Below are positions 8,330 to 18,747 of a stretch of 62,716 nt of DNA, piece by piece. A program made the position numbers and the translations under genes. Origin of the DNA: Chloroflexota bacterium (GTDB lineage: Bacteria; Chloroflexota; Anaerolineae; Aggregatilineales; Phototrophicaceae); NCBI GenBank assembly GCA_009841405.1, contig VXLV01000089.1, positions 36,527 to 99,242 on the forward strand. Direction: 5' to 3'. Numbering within the stretch: position 1 is the first letter of the stretch; every line of letters begins with the position of its first letter. The notes beneath the pieces are model-generated. The model searched no databases. It was not told where the DNA came from and was given only the letters and a program-made list of their open reading frames with translations.

Positions 8330-9148
8330 ATGCGGACGATTATCTTTCGCGACGATGATACCAGCTATTTCACGGCGCCGGCGAAGCTGGAGGCGATTTA
8401 CGGGCGGCTGTGGGACGCGGGGCAGCCGGTTTGCCTGGCGGTGATCCCCTGGGTCTACGCCGATACGCGCGTCTACTGGAGCGACGGCAATCCGCACGAC
8501 CCCGGCATCCCGCCGGCCTATCGCGGGGGGACGCGCAACTTTGCCGTGGCGGACAATCGCGCGCTTTGCGACTTTCTCAATGAGAAAGCGGCCGATGGCT
8601 TGGTCGAGATTTGCTTGCACGGGTATACCCATACCTTCTTTGAGTTCATCACGCACGACCGGGCGCTGATTCGCCGCAAGCTCGAACAAGGCGTCGAGCA
8701 GTTGCAACGCGCCTTCCCGGCGGCCGAGATCAAGACCTTCATCCCGCCTTACGATCGCATTTCGCCGGTCGCGCTGGAAGAGTTGATCGCGGCCGGCTTC
8801 CACATCAGCACAATGTCGCATAATTTGGCGCCGGTTCAAGCGTTGCCGCAGATTGCGGGCTTCGGCGCCGGGCGTATCAATCCGCGCCAGGCGCTCTTCG
8901 TCTGCGACGACTACCTCTTCACTCATCAGCGCGATCCGGCCGAGTCGCTGCGGCTGGCGCGGGCGGCGCTGGCGGCTAACGACTGCATCATCGTCTGCAA
9001 TCACTACTGGATGTTCTACCACCCCTGGCGCGCGCAGCCGAATGCGGTTGATATCGCCGCCTGGCACTCGCTGCTGGACGCGGTCCTTAGCGCGGACGAC
9101 TGCGAGGTCGCGAGTTTCGCCGGATACGCCGCGCGCGACCGGCCATAA
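8330..9148 (+). CDS. polysaccharide deacetylase-fold (DUF2334-like) protein
   Basis: A 272-residue protein beginning MRTIIFRDDDTSYF. The RDDD near the start, EICLHGYTHTFFEF at about 97-110, and FIPPYDRISPVALEELIAAGF at about 140 match the carbohydrate-esterase 4/DUF2334 barrel, where Asp and His residues bind metal and the PPY loop closes the site. No signal peptide is seen. GTG at 8321 is an alternative start three codons upstream; neither has a clear Shine-Dalgarno. A TATAAT at 8291-8296 could be a -10 box. It may act on amino- or acetylated sugars, in line with the divergent NagB-like gene, but the substrate is unknown and a non-enzymatic role cannot be excluded. Confidence 0.7.
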   Translation: MRTIIFRDDDTSYFTAPAKLEAIYGRLWDAGQPVCLAVIPWVYADTRVYWSDGNPHDPGIPPAYRGGTRNFAVADNRALCDFLNEKAADGLVEICLHGYTHTFFEFITHDRALIRRKLEQGVEQLQRAFPAAEIKTFIPPYDRISPVALEELIAAGFHISTMSHNLAPVQALPQIAGFGAGRINPRQALFVCDDYLFTHQRDPAESLRLARAALAANDCIIVCNHYWMFYHPWRAQPNAVDIAAWHSLLDAVLSADDCEVASFAGYAARDRP

Positions 9149-9222
9149 GCAAAGCGCGCAAACGCTGGTATACTGCCTGACACTTGTGAATCGGGAGCGA
9201 GACAAACAGGAGGGGAATCCTC

Positions 9223-10641
9223 ATGGCGTACAAGAACTTGATCGGCGGCGAATGGCGCGGCAGCGACGATGTCATGGATGTGCGCTTCCCCTATGACGGC
9301 AGCCTGGTCGGCGCGGTCTCGATGGCGGGGGCGGGCGATATGGACGAAGCGATGGAGGCGGCCGCGGCCGGGTACCAGATCACCCGCAAATTGCCGAGTT
9401 ACCGGCGCTCCGAGATCATCGAGAATATTCGCGCCGGCCTGGAGGCGCGCTATGACGAAGTCGTCGAGGCGATGATTTTGGAAGGCGGCAAGAATTACAA
9501 GACCGCCGCTGGCGAAACCGCGCGCGCGCTGGAGACGCTCAAGGTCTCCGCTGAAGAGGCGCGGCGTCTGGGCGGCGAAGTCTTCAGCATCGATTGGACA
9601 GCGGCCGGCGTCAACCGCCAGGGCTTCACCCGCCGCATGCCGGTGGGCACAGTGCTGGGCATCACGCCCTTCAACTATCCCGTCAATCTCGCGTGCCACA
9701 AGATCGGCCCGGCCATCGCCGCTGGCAACAGCATCATCATCAAGCCGGCGGAGAAGACGCCGCTGTCGTCAGTCATCCTGGCCGAAATCGTGCTGGAATC
9801 GGGCTATCCGCCGCAAGCTTTCAGCATGCTAAACGCCTGGGGACGCGATAGCGAGCAAATGGCGCTGGATCCGCGCGTCGCCATGATCAGCTTCACCGGC
9901 AGCGCGTCCGTCGGCTGGATGCTCAAGAGCAAAGCCGGGCAAAAGAAAGTGACGCTTGAACTGGGCGGCAACGCCGGCGTCATCGTGCATAGCGATGCCG
10001 ACCTGGCGGACGCGGCGGCGCAATCAGCGGCGGGCGGCTTCGCCAATGCCGGGCAGAACTGCATTTCCGTGCAGCGCCTATTGATCCAGCGTGATGTCTT
10101 TGAAGATTTCACTGATCTCTTTGTGGAAGAAGTTAAGGCGCTCAAAGTGGGCGACCCGCGCGACCCCGATGTCGACATCGGGCCTATGATTACCGAGCGC
10201 GATGCCGAGCGCGCCGCCGCCTGGGTGAACGAAGCGCAGCGCGCCGGCGCTTCCGTGCTGGTCGGCGGCGAGCGCCGGGGCACGATGTTCCCGCCAACGG
10301 TGATGAGCGAAACCGCGCCCGATATGCGCGTGAATTGCGACGAGGTCTTCGCGCCTGTCGTCACGCTCAGCCCTTACGACGACTGGGACGATGCCGTCGC
10401 GACGATCAACGACACGCCCTACGGCTTGCAGGCGGGCGTCTTCACGAATGACGTCAAGCGCATCATGGACGCCTGGGAGCGCGTTGATGTCGGCGGCTTG
10501 CAGGTCAACAGCGTCTCGACCTTCCGCGTCGACCACATGCCCTACGGCGGCATCAAAGCCTCGGGTTACGGCCGCGAGGGCGTCAGGTACGCGATCGAGG
10601 ACATGACCGACCTGCGGCTGATGGTGCTAAATTTGGGCTAA
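9223..10641 (+). CDS. NAD(P)-dependent aldehyde dehydrogenase
   Basis: A 472-residue ALDH-superfamily enzyme that oxidises an aldehyde to the acid. The Rossmann part has VLGITPFNYPVNLACHKIGPA (about 146) and the NAD-contact IIKPAEKTPLS (about 171). The catalytic Glu is in VTLELGGNAG (about 245) and the catalytic Cys in NAGQNCISVQR (about 279). The C-terminal EVFAPVV and YGGIKASGYGREG motifs are intact. Within ALDHs the features fit the broad glyceraldehyde-3-phosphate/lactaldehyde/sulfolactaldehyde group; the substrate is not decidable. A very strong AGGAGG precedes the ATG. The fucose-isomerase-like gene follows after a palindromic repeat, and the importer genes follow that, so it probably oxidises a product of the imported sugar. 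Confidence 0.88.
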   Translation: MAYKNLIGGEWRGSDDVMDVRFPYDGSLVGAVSMAGAGDMDEAMEAAAAGYQITRKLPSYRRSEIIENIRAGLEARYDEVVEAMILEGGKNYKTAAGETARALETLKVSAEEARRLGGEVFSIDWTAAGVNRQGFTRRMPVGTVLGITPFNYPVNLACHKIGPAIAAGNSIIIKPAEKTPLSSVILAEIVLESGYPPQAFSMLNAWGRDSEQMALDPRVAMISFTGSASVGWMLKSKAGQKKVTLELGGNAGVIVHSDADLADAAAQSAAGGFANAGQNCISVQRLLIQRDVFEDFTDLFVEEVKALKVGDPRDPDVDIGPMITERDAERAAAWVNEAQRAGASVLVGGERRGTMFPPTVMSETAPDMRVNCDEVFAPVVTLSPYDDWDDAVATINDTPYGLQAGVFTNDVKRIMDAWERVDVGGLQVNSVSTFRVDHMPYGGIKASGYGREGVRYAIEDMTDLRLMVLNLG

Positions 10642-10655
10642 ATTCACCAAGGAGT

Positions 10656-10683
10656 TGTAGGGGCGAGCCATTGGCTCGCCCGC
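10656..10683. repeat. palindromic repeat
   Basis: An intact copy with arms GGGCGAGCC and GGCTCGCCC and loop ATT, between the aldehyde dehydrogenase and isomerase-like genes. It could form an intercistronic RNA hairpin in a shared transcript. Confidence 0.9.
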
Positions 10684-10705
10684 AATCGGCAGGACTAGGC
10701 AAACG

Positions 10706-12049
10706 ATGAACCCATCCGACATTCGCATCGGCTTCGCGCCAATCGCCCGGCCGACATTCGACCTGGACCTGGCCCGCGAACTCACCGCGCAGGTCTACGC
10801 GGCGGTCTCGGCAGCGGGTAACACGCTGGCCGGCTCACAAGACTTGATCATGGACGACGCGGCGGTCGAGGCGCGCATCGCCGAGTTGACCGCGGCTGAC
10901 ATCGACATGCTGCTCGTGCTGCAGTCGACCTTCGCGGACAGCACGATGGCGCTGAAGCTGGCGCAGGCGCTTGACGCGCCGCTGCTGCTCTGGGCGCTGC
11001 CGGAAGCGCAAGTCGGCGGACGGCTGCGCGTCAACTCCTTCTGCGGCATCAACCTGGCCGGTCACGGACTGCGGCGGGCCGGTATCAATTACGACTACAT
11101 TTACGCCGAGCCGGGAGACGCCGCGGCGCTGGGCAAACTACGTGACTTCGCTGTCGCGGCCAGTGTGAAACGCTTCCTTGCGGGCGCGCGCATCGGCCGG
11201 CTGGGCGAACATCCCGCTGGCTTCGACACCTGCCGCGTCAATCATGAGGCGTTGAAAGCCCAGCTGGGAGTAGAAGTGGCGCAGTTTGAGCTGGCGCCTT
11301 TCTTTGCGCGCGCGCGGCAGGCGGAACCGGCGCAGGTCGGCGCGCTGGCCGCCGACTTGCGGGAGCGGCTTGATGGCTTTGACGACATGGAGCCGGCGGC
11401 CACGACGGGTACGCTTGGGGCCTATGTCGCGCTGGATGACCTCGTCCAGGAAGAGAACTTGAGCGGCTTGGCGGTGCGCTGCTGGCCCGAGTTCTTCACG
11501 GACCTGGGCTGTTCGGCTTGCGGCGCGATGTCGTTATTGAGCGACCAGTTTACGCCGAGCAGCTGCGAAGCCGATGTCAACGGCACGATTACGCAGCTGA
11601 TCTTGCAGTGGATCAGCGGGATGCCGGCCTTCGGCAGCGATATTGTCGCCTTTGACACGGCGAAAGACGAAGCGACGCTCTGGCATTGTGGCCTGGCGCC
11701 GCTGTCGATGTGCGATCCCGAGGTCCATCCGCAGGCCACCATCCACTCCAACCGCGAGAAGCCGCTTCTGATGCAATTTCCGCTGAAGCCGGGGCGCGTC
11801 ACCATCGCGCGGCTGAGCGAAGCGACCGGCGAATTCCGGCTGGTCATCGGCGGCGGCGAGATGCTGAAAGCGCCCCCCGCGTTCACCGGAACGAGTGGCA
11901 TAATACGCTTCGACTCGGGCGCGGCGACGGCCATGGACACCATTATGCGCCAAGGGTTGGAGCACCATGTCTCAATCGCCTATGGCGATCATCAGGGCAC
12001 GCTTGCGGCATTGGCGCGGCAATTGGAAATGCCTGTTTTACGCCTGTGA
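10706..12049 (+). CDS. L-fucose/L-arabinose isomerase-like protein
   Basis: A 447-residue protein of the fucose/arabinose isomerase-like superfamily, which interconverts aldoses and ketoses with a divalent metal. An N-terminal Rossmann-like region (RIGFAPIARPTFDLDLARE) is followed by MLLVLQSTFADS and LLLWALPEAQVGGRLRVNSFCG (about 95), a pattern seen in this superfamily. The C-terminal domain has AVRCWPEFFTDLGCSACGAMSLL (about 250), DVNGTITQLILQWISG, and LWHCGLAPLSMC with a His-Cys pair in the expected metal region. Length is somewhat below the 470-590 of classical enzymes. It sits between an aldehyde dehydrogenase and a sugar importer, so a role in entry of an unusual sugar is likely. Sulfosugar isomerases also belong here, but nothing proves that substrate. 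Confidence 0.72.
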   Translation: MNPSDIRIGFAPIARPTFDLDLARELTAQVYAAVSAAGNTLAGSQDLIMDDAAVEARIAELTAADIDMLLVLQSTFADSTMALKLAQALDAPLLLWALPEAQVGGRLRVNSFCGINLAGHGLRRAGINYDYIYAEPGDAAALGKLRDFAVAASVKRFLAGARIGRLGEHPAGFDTCRVNHEALKAQLGVEVAQFELAPFFARARQAEPAQVGALAADLRERLDGFDDMEPAATTGTLGAYVALDDLVQEENLSGLAVRCWPEFFTDLGCSACGAMSLLSDQFTPSSCEADVNGTITQLILQWISGMPAFGSDIVAFDTAKDEATLWHCGLAPLSMCDPEVHPQATIHSNREKPLLMQFPLKPGRVTIARLSEATGEFRLVIGGGEMLKAPPAFTGTSGIIRFDSGAATAMDTIMRQGLEHHVSIAYGDHQGTLAALARQLEMPVLRL

Positions 12050-12126
12050 TATTTGGGCGATAATTGGCGGGACGGTCGAGGCCGACCGCAGCTATTTTGG
12101 TAACTCCATAGCAAAGGAGAATGACG

Positions 12127-13422
12127 ATGAAACGCATCACTTCATTTGTACTGCTTGTGGCGCTCGTTCTGTCGCTGGGGGCGGCGGCGCTGGCGCAGGA
12201 CATGGTCGAGCTGGACTTCATGTGCTACCAGGACGGCAGCGAGTGCGCGGTCCTTGAAGATTTGCTCGGTCGCTTCAGCGAAGCCAACCCCGGCATCAGC
12301 GTGGCGGTCAATGTCGTACCCTACACTACGGTGCGCGACCAGTTGCGCGTGCAGGTGGAGGCGGGCCAGGCGCCTGACATGGCGCGCATCACCGACTTCG
12401 CCGGTATGGCGGGCTTCTACCTGGATGTCCGTCCCTTGATGGAAGATCCGTCGCTGTTCGAGGACAACTTCAATCCGGCCATCGTCGGCGCCTTCCGCAC
12501 AGGACCCGATGACAACGGTCTCTACGGTTTCGCCGACCAGCTCAGCGTGACCGGTCCCTACGTCAACGCCACGCTCTTTGAGCAAGCCGGCGTCGATCTG
12601 CCCAGCGATGCCATGGACGAGCCGACCTGGGACGACTGGTTGGCGGCCCTGGACGAAGTCGCCAGCGCGACCGGCGTACAGTATTCCATGGCCATCGACA
12701 ACAAGGGTCATCGCTTTGCCGGCCCGGCCATGAGCCTTGGCGCCGACTTTTTCGACGAAGACGGCAACTTCGACCTGGAAGATGATGAGGGCTTCCGCGC
12801 CTTCGCCATGATCCTCAAAGACCTGATCGACGCCGGCAAGTCCCCGGCCGAGACCTGGTTGGGCACCAGCCAATATACCGGCGCGCAGGATTACTTCATC
12901 AATGTCGAGACGGTGATGTACTTCAGCGGTAGCTGGCAGATCGGCCGTTTCGCGGCTGATATCGGCGACGCCTTCGACTGGGTCGTCGCGCCCAATCCCT
13001 ACGGGCCTGGCGGCAGCACCGGCGTCGCTGGCGGCGCGGCCATCGTCGGCTATGCGCAGACCGAACACCCGGAAGCGGTCGGCAAAGTGATGGAATACCT
13101 GCTGCAACCGGAAGTCTACGGCGAGTATGTGGGGCGCGCGCTCTTCATCCCGGCGCATCAAGCGGTGATAGAAGCCGGCGTGGATTTCCAAACCGACAGC
13201 CCGGCGGTAGCGGCGGCGCTGACCGGATTCGCCAATGAAGTGCCGAAGTTCCATCCGCAAGCGGTGGCGCTGAACCCGCATCCGCTGGCGTTCGCCTATT
13301 ACGATTCGTCCAATACCCGCCTGGCGCAGTACTTCGCCGGCGAGCTGACGCTGGACGAGGCGATGTCGCGCTTGCAGGAACAGCTCGACGAAGCGGCCGC
13401 CAACATGGCCGCGGGTGGTTAG
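12127..13422 (+). CDS. sugar ABC transporter substrate-binding protein (first of tandem pair)
   Basis: A 431-residue extracellular solute-binding protein (family 1, maltose-type). The signal peptide is MKRITSFVLLVALVLSLGA followed by AALAQ. Mature features include DLLGRFSEANPGISVAVNVVPY near the start, a C-terminal GSW..GRFAADIGDAFDWVVAPNPYGP and WxDWLAALDEVASATG. ATG at 12127 is chosen over 12121 because AAAGGAGA abuts the earlier ATG but lies seven bases from the later one. The next gene encodes a clear paralogue. A strong hairpin at 13437-13463 follows the stop, probably protecting or terminating this most abundant part of the transcript. The permease is the fused gene further downstream; no ATPase is encoded nearby, as is usual where an MsmK-type ATPase is shared. 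Confidence 0.9.
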   Translation: MKRITSFVLLVALVLSLGAAALAQDMVELDFMCYQDGSECAVLEDLLGRFSEANPGISVAVNVVPYTTVRDQLRVQVEAGQAPDMARITDFAGMAGFYLDVRPLMEDPSLFEDNFNPAIVGAFRTGPDDNGLYGFADQLSVTGPYVNATLFEQAGVDLPSDAMDEPTWDDWLAALDEVASATGVQYSMAIDNKGHRFAGPAMSLGADFFDEDGNFDLEDDEGFRAFAMILKDLIDAGKSPAETWLGTSQYTGAQDYFINVETVMYFSGSWQIGRFAADIGDAFDWVVAPNPYGPGGSTGVAGGAAIVGYAQTEHPEAVGKVMEYLLQPEVYGEYVGRALFIPAHQAVIEAGVDFQTDSPAVAAALTGFANEVPKFHPQAVALNPHPLAFAYYDSSNTRLAQYFAGELTLDEAMSRLQEQLDEAAANMAAGG

Positions 13423-13436
13423 CCCTCACCCCCAAA

Positions 13437-13463
13437 CCCCCTCTCCCATAAAGGGAGAGGGGG
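13437..13463. terminator. strong hairpin after the binding-protein gene
   Basis: An 11-bp perfect stem, CCCCCTCTCCC against GGGAGAGGGGG, with a five-base loop ATAAA. There is no T run, so it is a poor intrinsic terminator but a good mRNA 3'-end stabiliser or attenuator between the two tandem binding-protein genes. The sequence CCCTCACCCCC just upstream is typical of a widespread repeat of this kind. Confidence 0.65.
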
Positions 13464-13539
13464 CTTAAGCATGTCCTTGGCGGCCTCCTATTGGGTCGCC
13501 CATCATCGACTCGCCCGTCCTCTTGGCGCTTCGGGGTAT

Positions 13540-14790
13540 ATGATGCTCAAATCTCTTCTCGCAATCTTGTTATTGATAGCGCTTTTGTCAACCAGCGCGG
13601 CGCAAGAGTCGGTGACCTTGCGCTTTCTGTGCTTCCAGGACCGCAACGAATGCGACGTGTATGCCGACTTGCTGGCGCGCTTCTCGGAAGACAATCCCGG
13701 CATCACTGTCGCTGTGGACGTGACTGCCGAGGAAGAGGTTTTTGAGCGAGAGCTAGCAGCCTATGACGCTGGCGAACCCTACGATATTTTGCGCATGAAT
13801 GGTAGCTGGTGGCTCACCGGCGGCTACGTCAACTTACGGCCCTTGATCGGCGAGACGCTGATGCGGACCTTTCGCTCGGCCTACTTTGAGTTGCTGCGGC
13901 ATCACCCGGCGAATACGGGAATCTACGCTTTCCCCGATGCCCTGGACATGGTCGCGCCCTTTGTCAATGTTTCGTTGTTTGAGCAAGCGGGCGTGGCGCT
14001 GCCCGATGATGGCGCCAGCTGGGACGAATGGCTGGCCGCGCTGGATGAGGTCGTCGCGGCGACAGACGCCGCCTACGTCTTGTCGGTCGACAACAATGAT
14101 CACCGTCTCGTTGGCCCGGCCATGAGCCTGGGCGCGCAGTACTTCGACGCTGACGGCAAGTTTACCCTGCCTGATAGCGATGGCTTGCGCGACATTCTCA
14201 CGATCCTTCACGGCTTGATGGAAGCGGGCAAAACGCCGGCCGATACCCTGCTGGGCACGGGCAAATCGCAAGAGTACTTCGTCCGCGGGGAGACTGTCAT
14301 GTATATCTGCGGCAGTTGGAAAGTCGAAGAAGTAGCGGCGCAAGTCGGCGCTGATTTCGACTGGGCGATCGTGCCCAATCCGAGCGGTCCCGGCGGCGCA
14401 ACCGGCGTGGCGCTGGCGACCTGGCTTGTTGCGGACATTGGGACGGACCAACCGGAGGCGGTGGCAAAGGTCTTCGAGTATCTCCTGGAGGCGGAAGTCA
14501 GCGCCGAGTTCGCCGCGCGCACGCTGACCGTGCCGGCGCGGGAAGACCTGGCGGCCGCTGGCATCGACTATCAGACGGATGACGAAGTGGTCGCGGCCGC
14601 GCTGAATGGATTCGCCCGCGAGGTACCCAACTTGCAAGATCAGGCGATACTTTTTGATGTGATCGGGGAGAGGTTTTTCTACTATGCCAAGTCGAACGAG
14701 TTCCTGCGCGCATACTTCGCCGGTGAACTCAGCCTGGACGTTGCACTGGCGCGCTTGCAAGCGCGGCTCGAAGAAATCAAGAACGGATAA
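13540..14790 (+). CDS. sugar ABC transporter substrate-binding protein (second of tandem pair)
   Basis: A 416-residue extracellular solute-binding protein, paralogue of the preceding gene. The signal peptide is MMLKSLLAILLLIALLSTSA. The two proteins share long blocks, for example GPAMSLGA[DQ]xFD, ETVMYxxGSW, a PNPxGPGGxTGVA loop and YFAGELxLDxAxxRLQxxL at the end. A frame extends upstream to 13471, but the added 23 residues come from repeat-like DNA and precede a proper signal peptide, so the internal ATG is preferred. Its ribosome-binding site is weak. Two binding proteins for one permease suggest two ligands or different affinities; recent duplication within the operon is the likely origin. 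Confidence 0.88.
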   Translation: MMLKSLLAILLLIALLSTSAAQESVTLRFLCFQDRNECDVYADLLARFSEDNPGITVAVDVTAEEEVFERELAAYDAGEPYDILRMNGSWWLTGGYVNLRPLIGETLMRTFRSAYFELLRHHPANTGIYAFPDALDMVAPFVNVSLFEQAGVALPDDGASWDEWLAALDEVVAATDAAYVLSVDNNDHRLVGPAMSLGAQYFDADGKFTLPDSDGLRDILTILHGLMEAGKTPADTLLGTGKSQEYFVRGETVMYICGSWKVEEVAAQVGADFDWAIVPNPSGPGGATGVALATWLVADIGTDQPEAVAKVFEYLLEAEVSAEFAARTLTVPAREDLAAAGIDYQTDDEVVAAALNGFAREVPNLQDQAILFDVIGERFFYYAKSNEFLRAYFAGELSLDVALARLQARLEEIKNG

Positions 14791-14874
14791 GCCCCGCGCC
14801 CGACTCCGCCGTCTACAAAAAGCGGGGTCGCAGTCGTTTGCGAGCCTGCACAAAGAAGCGCCAGTGGCGAAAAT

Positions 14875-16995
<2,121 letters not shown>

Positions 16996-17001
16996 CTGGC
17001 G

Positions 17002-17730
17002 TCAGTGAGCTCCATCGGAATCCCGTCTTCGCGACAGAATCCAATACAGCGCCAGTCCTGTGAGCAGGCAGGGAATGATGGCAATATCGAGCAGCAAGGC
17101 TGCAACGGGCGGATCCGGGAGGTAGCTGTAACTGATTCCCATTTCGCGAAAACTCTCGACCTTTTGCGGCAGTTCCGTGAACAAAATCAAACTGCCCAAG
17201 GCGAATGGGTTGTGCGCCAAGGCAGCCAGCAGCCAGAGCGCATGACGCCGGTATTCCTTCCGCAGCGCCGCCCACTGGAACATCACCGGCAGCGACCAAA
17301 GCAAGGCGCCGTGGGCGAAATAGTCCTCCACATACTGCAAGCGAATGGCTCGCACTGCTTCTGGCGCCGATTGGACCCAAAGTTGACTGTATTGACGGGA
17401 CACATGCGGACCGAGGACATACCAGTCCAGAAGCATGAATGCAGTCGTCCCGGCTAGCACGCCAAGCAGAGACAGCGGGATCCAGTGTCGCAGTTGAATG
17501 CGGAAATGACGCCGAACCCATAGCATTTGCAGGGTCGAAAGCGCGGCGAAGAAGACGGCTCTGCCCAAGACGAATACAAGGGCATTGCCAAGCGTTACGT
17601 AGTAGGAGCTTGTGAAATCCAGCGCCAGCACGGACAGCAGAACCAACCACCAAATGAGTATCCAGCCGACGACAAATGCTACCGGGTTCGGTCGCGTGCG
17701 AGGCTCGCGCTTGGCTTTTTCCTTTTTCAT
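17002..17730 (-). CDS. multi-pass membrane protein, paralogue of the next gene
   Basis: A 242-residue integral membrane protein. A basic N-terminus (MKKEKAKREPRTRPNP) leads into about six hydrophobic segments: around 18-38, 48-70, 82-102, 140-152, 163-183 and 212-232. I do not recognise a named family. It resembles the neighbouring protein at 17809-18456 in topology and in the QW[AS]xLRKxxxxHxLWLLAA motif in the middle, so the two are tandem duplicates. It is convergent with the fused permease, with only six bases between the stop codons. Function unknown. Confidence 0.7.
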   Translation of the reverse strand: MKKEKAKREPRTRPNPVAFVVGWILIWWLVLLSVLALDFTSSYYVTLGNALVFVLGRAVFFAALSTLQMLWVRRHFRIQLRHWIPLSLLGVLAGTTAFMLLDWYVLGPHVSRQYSQLWVQSAPEAVRAIRLQYVEDYFAHGALLWSLPVMFQWAALRKEYRRHALWLLAALAHNPFALGSLILFTELPQKVESFREMGISYSYLPDPPVAALLLDIAIIPCLLTGLALYWILSRRRDSDGAH

Positions 17731-17753
17731 GCGGTGCTGTCCATTCCGCGTAT

Positions 17754-17806
17754 CTACATCACGGCGGTCACCCAGAAAATGCGATCGTCGGGCATGAAGT
17801 AGCTCG
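17754..17806 (+). pseudogene. relic of a duplicated permease 3' end
   Basis: The plus-strand sequence TACATCAC..TGCGA..CGGG.ATGAAGTAGCT repeats, with divergence, the last coding bases and stop of the fused permease at about 16957-16998. In the same frame it reads YIT..(M/T)..GMK-stop, against YITTGIATTGMK-stop in the permease. It lies directly beyond the start of one membrane-protein gene and next to the stop of its paralogue, the position expected if a unit of permease tail plus membrane gene was tandemly duplicated. Confidence 0.5.
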
Positions 17807-17808
17807 TT

Positions 17809-18456
17809 TCACTGCGCCGCGCGCTTGCCCTTCAACGGTTTCCGGTTTTGAATGATGACCACATAAAGCACCAAGCCCAGGATTATTGACGGAAATACAA
17901 AGTCAGCAGAATGGGCAGCTGTCCGCAAGACTATCCAGCTTGGGTCCTCGAGGAGCGACCTGAAGATACCGTCGCCCTGTCTGTATACGAATGCGAAAAC
18001 CGGACCCATAATGACCGCGGCCAGCAACCAGAGCCAGTGATTCACAAAGCGTTTGCGCAACAAACTCCACTGAAGGATTGCCGGCATGGTCCACATGAGA
18101 ACAAAGGCGAAGCGAGCCACCGGTTCCTGTTCGGGAAAATTCGTGATTAGTCGGGGCAATAACTCCAGGGCAAGTATTCCGATGATCACGCCGGCGACCG
18201 CCATCGGCGCCCAGCCTCGCAAATCTACGCCTAGGAAGCGGCGTATCGCGAGGAATTGGGCAGACGAGGTGGACGCGAACATGCCCACGTTAAAAAGTAT
18301 CCCAAAGTATTTTCCGGTAACGATTCCGGTGGTTAGGAGATGGCTCATCGCGAGCAGGTAGAGCCAGCTTGCCAGGAAGCAGCCTAGCGTCCAAGCGGTG
18401 ATGAAGGGGAACAACCTGGGTTGAGGCAAGTTATCGCGTTTCTTGACATCGTCCAT
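17809..18456 (-). CDS. multi-pass membrane protein, paralogue of the previous gene
   Basis: A 215-residue membrane protein starting MDDVKKRDNLPQPRLFPF, with about six hydrophobic segments. The central QWSLLRKRFVNHWLWLLAA block is shared with the protein at 17002-17730. ATG at 18456 is chosen because GGGAGG lies six bases upstream; an extension to 18504 has no ribosome-binding site. The C-terminus is basic (KPLKGKRAAQ). Family and function unknown. The 291 bases upstream hold a degenerate 9-bp repeat and face the divergent GH4 gene. Confidence 0.7.
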   Translation of the reverse strand: MDDVKKRDNLPQPRLFPFITAWTLGCFLASWLYLLAMSHLLTTGIVTGKYFGILFNVGMFASTSSAQFLAIRRFLGVDLRGWAPMAVAGVIIGILALELLPRLITNFPEQEPVARFAFVLMWTMPAILQWSLLRKRFVNHWLWLLAAVIMGPVFAFVYRQGDGIFRSLLEDPSWIVLRTAAHSADFVFPSIILGLVLYVVIIQNRKPLKGKRAAQ

Positions 18457-18591
18457 GCGAGCCTCCCGATCCAATAAATGATCTTGCCAAGTCAATGTTA
18501 TCAAAGTCCATTCGCAAGCGTCAATTTCGCCGCAAGGACGGCGCGCCTAATTCCGAAGTAACCAGAAGTGCGCCAGGCACACAAGAAAATC

Positions 18592-18628
18592 TCTGTGCCC
18601 TCTGTGTATCCTCATTTTCCTCTGTGGT
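18592..18628 (+). repeat. 9-bp periodic leader repeat (degenerate)
   Basis: TCTGTGCCC and TCTGTGTAT, an interrupted unit, then TCTGTGGTG followed by AAAAAA. It lies in the divergent space, 119 bases before the second GH4 gene and in the same orientation as that gene. Confidence 0.65.
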
Positions 18629-18747
18629 GAAAAAACCCGTACAGTGATCGCATTTCCCTGACATTCACCACCGCCAGAATTTGAAACCGGGCGGGACGAC
18701 TGGGTATTATCTCGGGTTAATCAGCTGTAGCGCGTAGACAACAGAGC

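Noticed and set aside
13471..13539. N-terminal extension of the second sugar-binding protein
   Set aside because: It lies in repeat-derived DNA and would bury a good signal peptide that begins at 13540.
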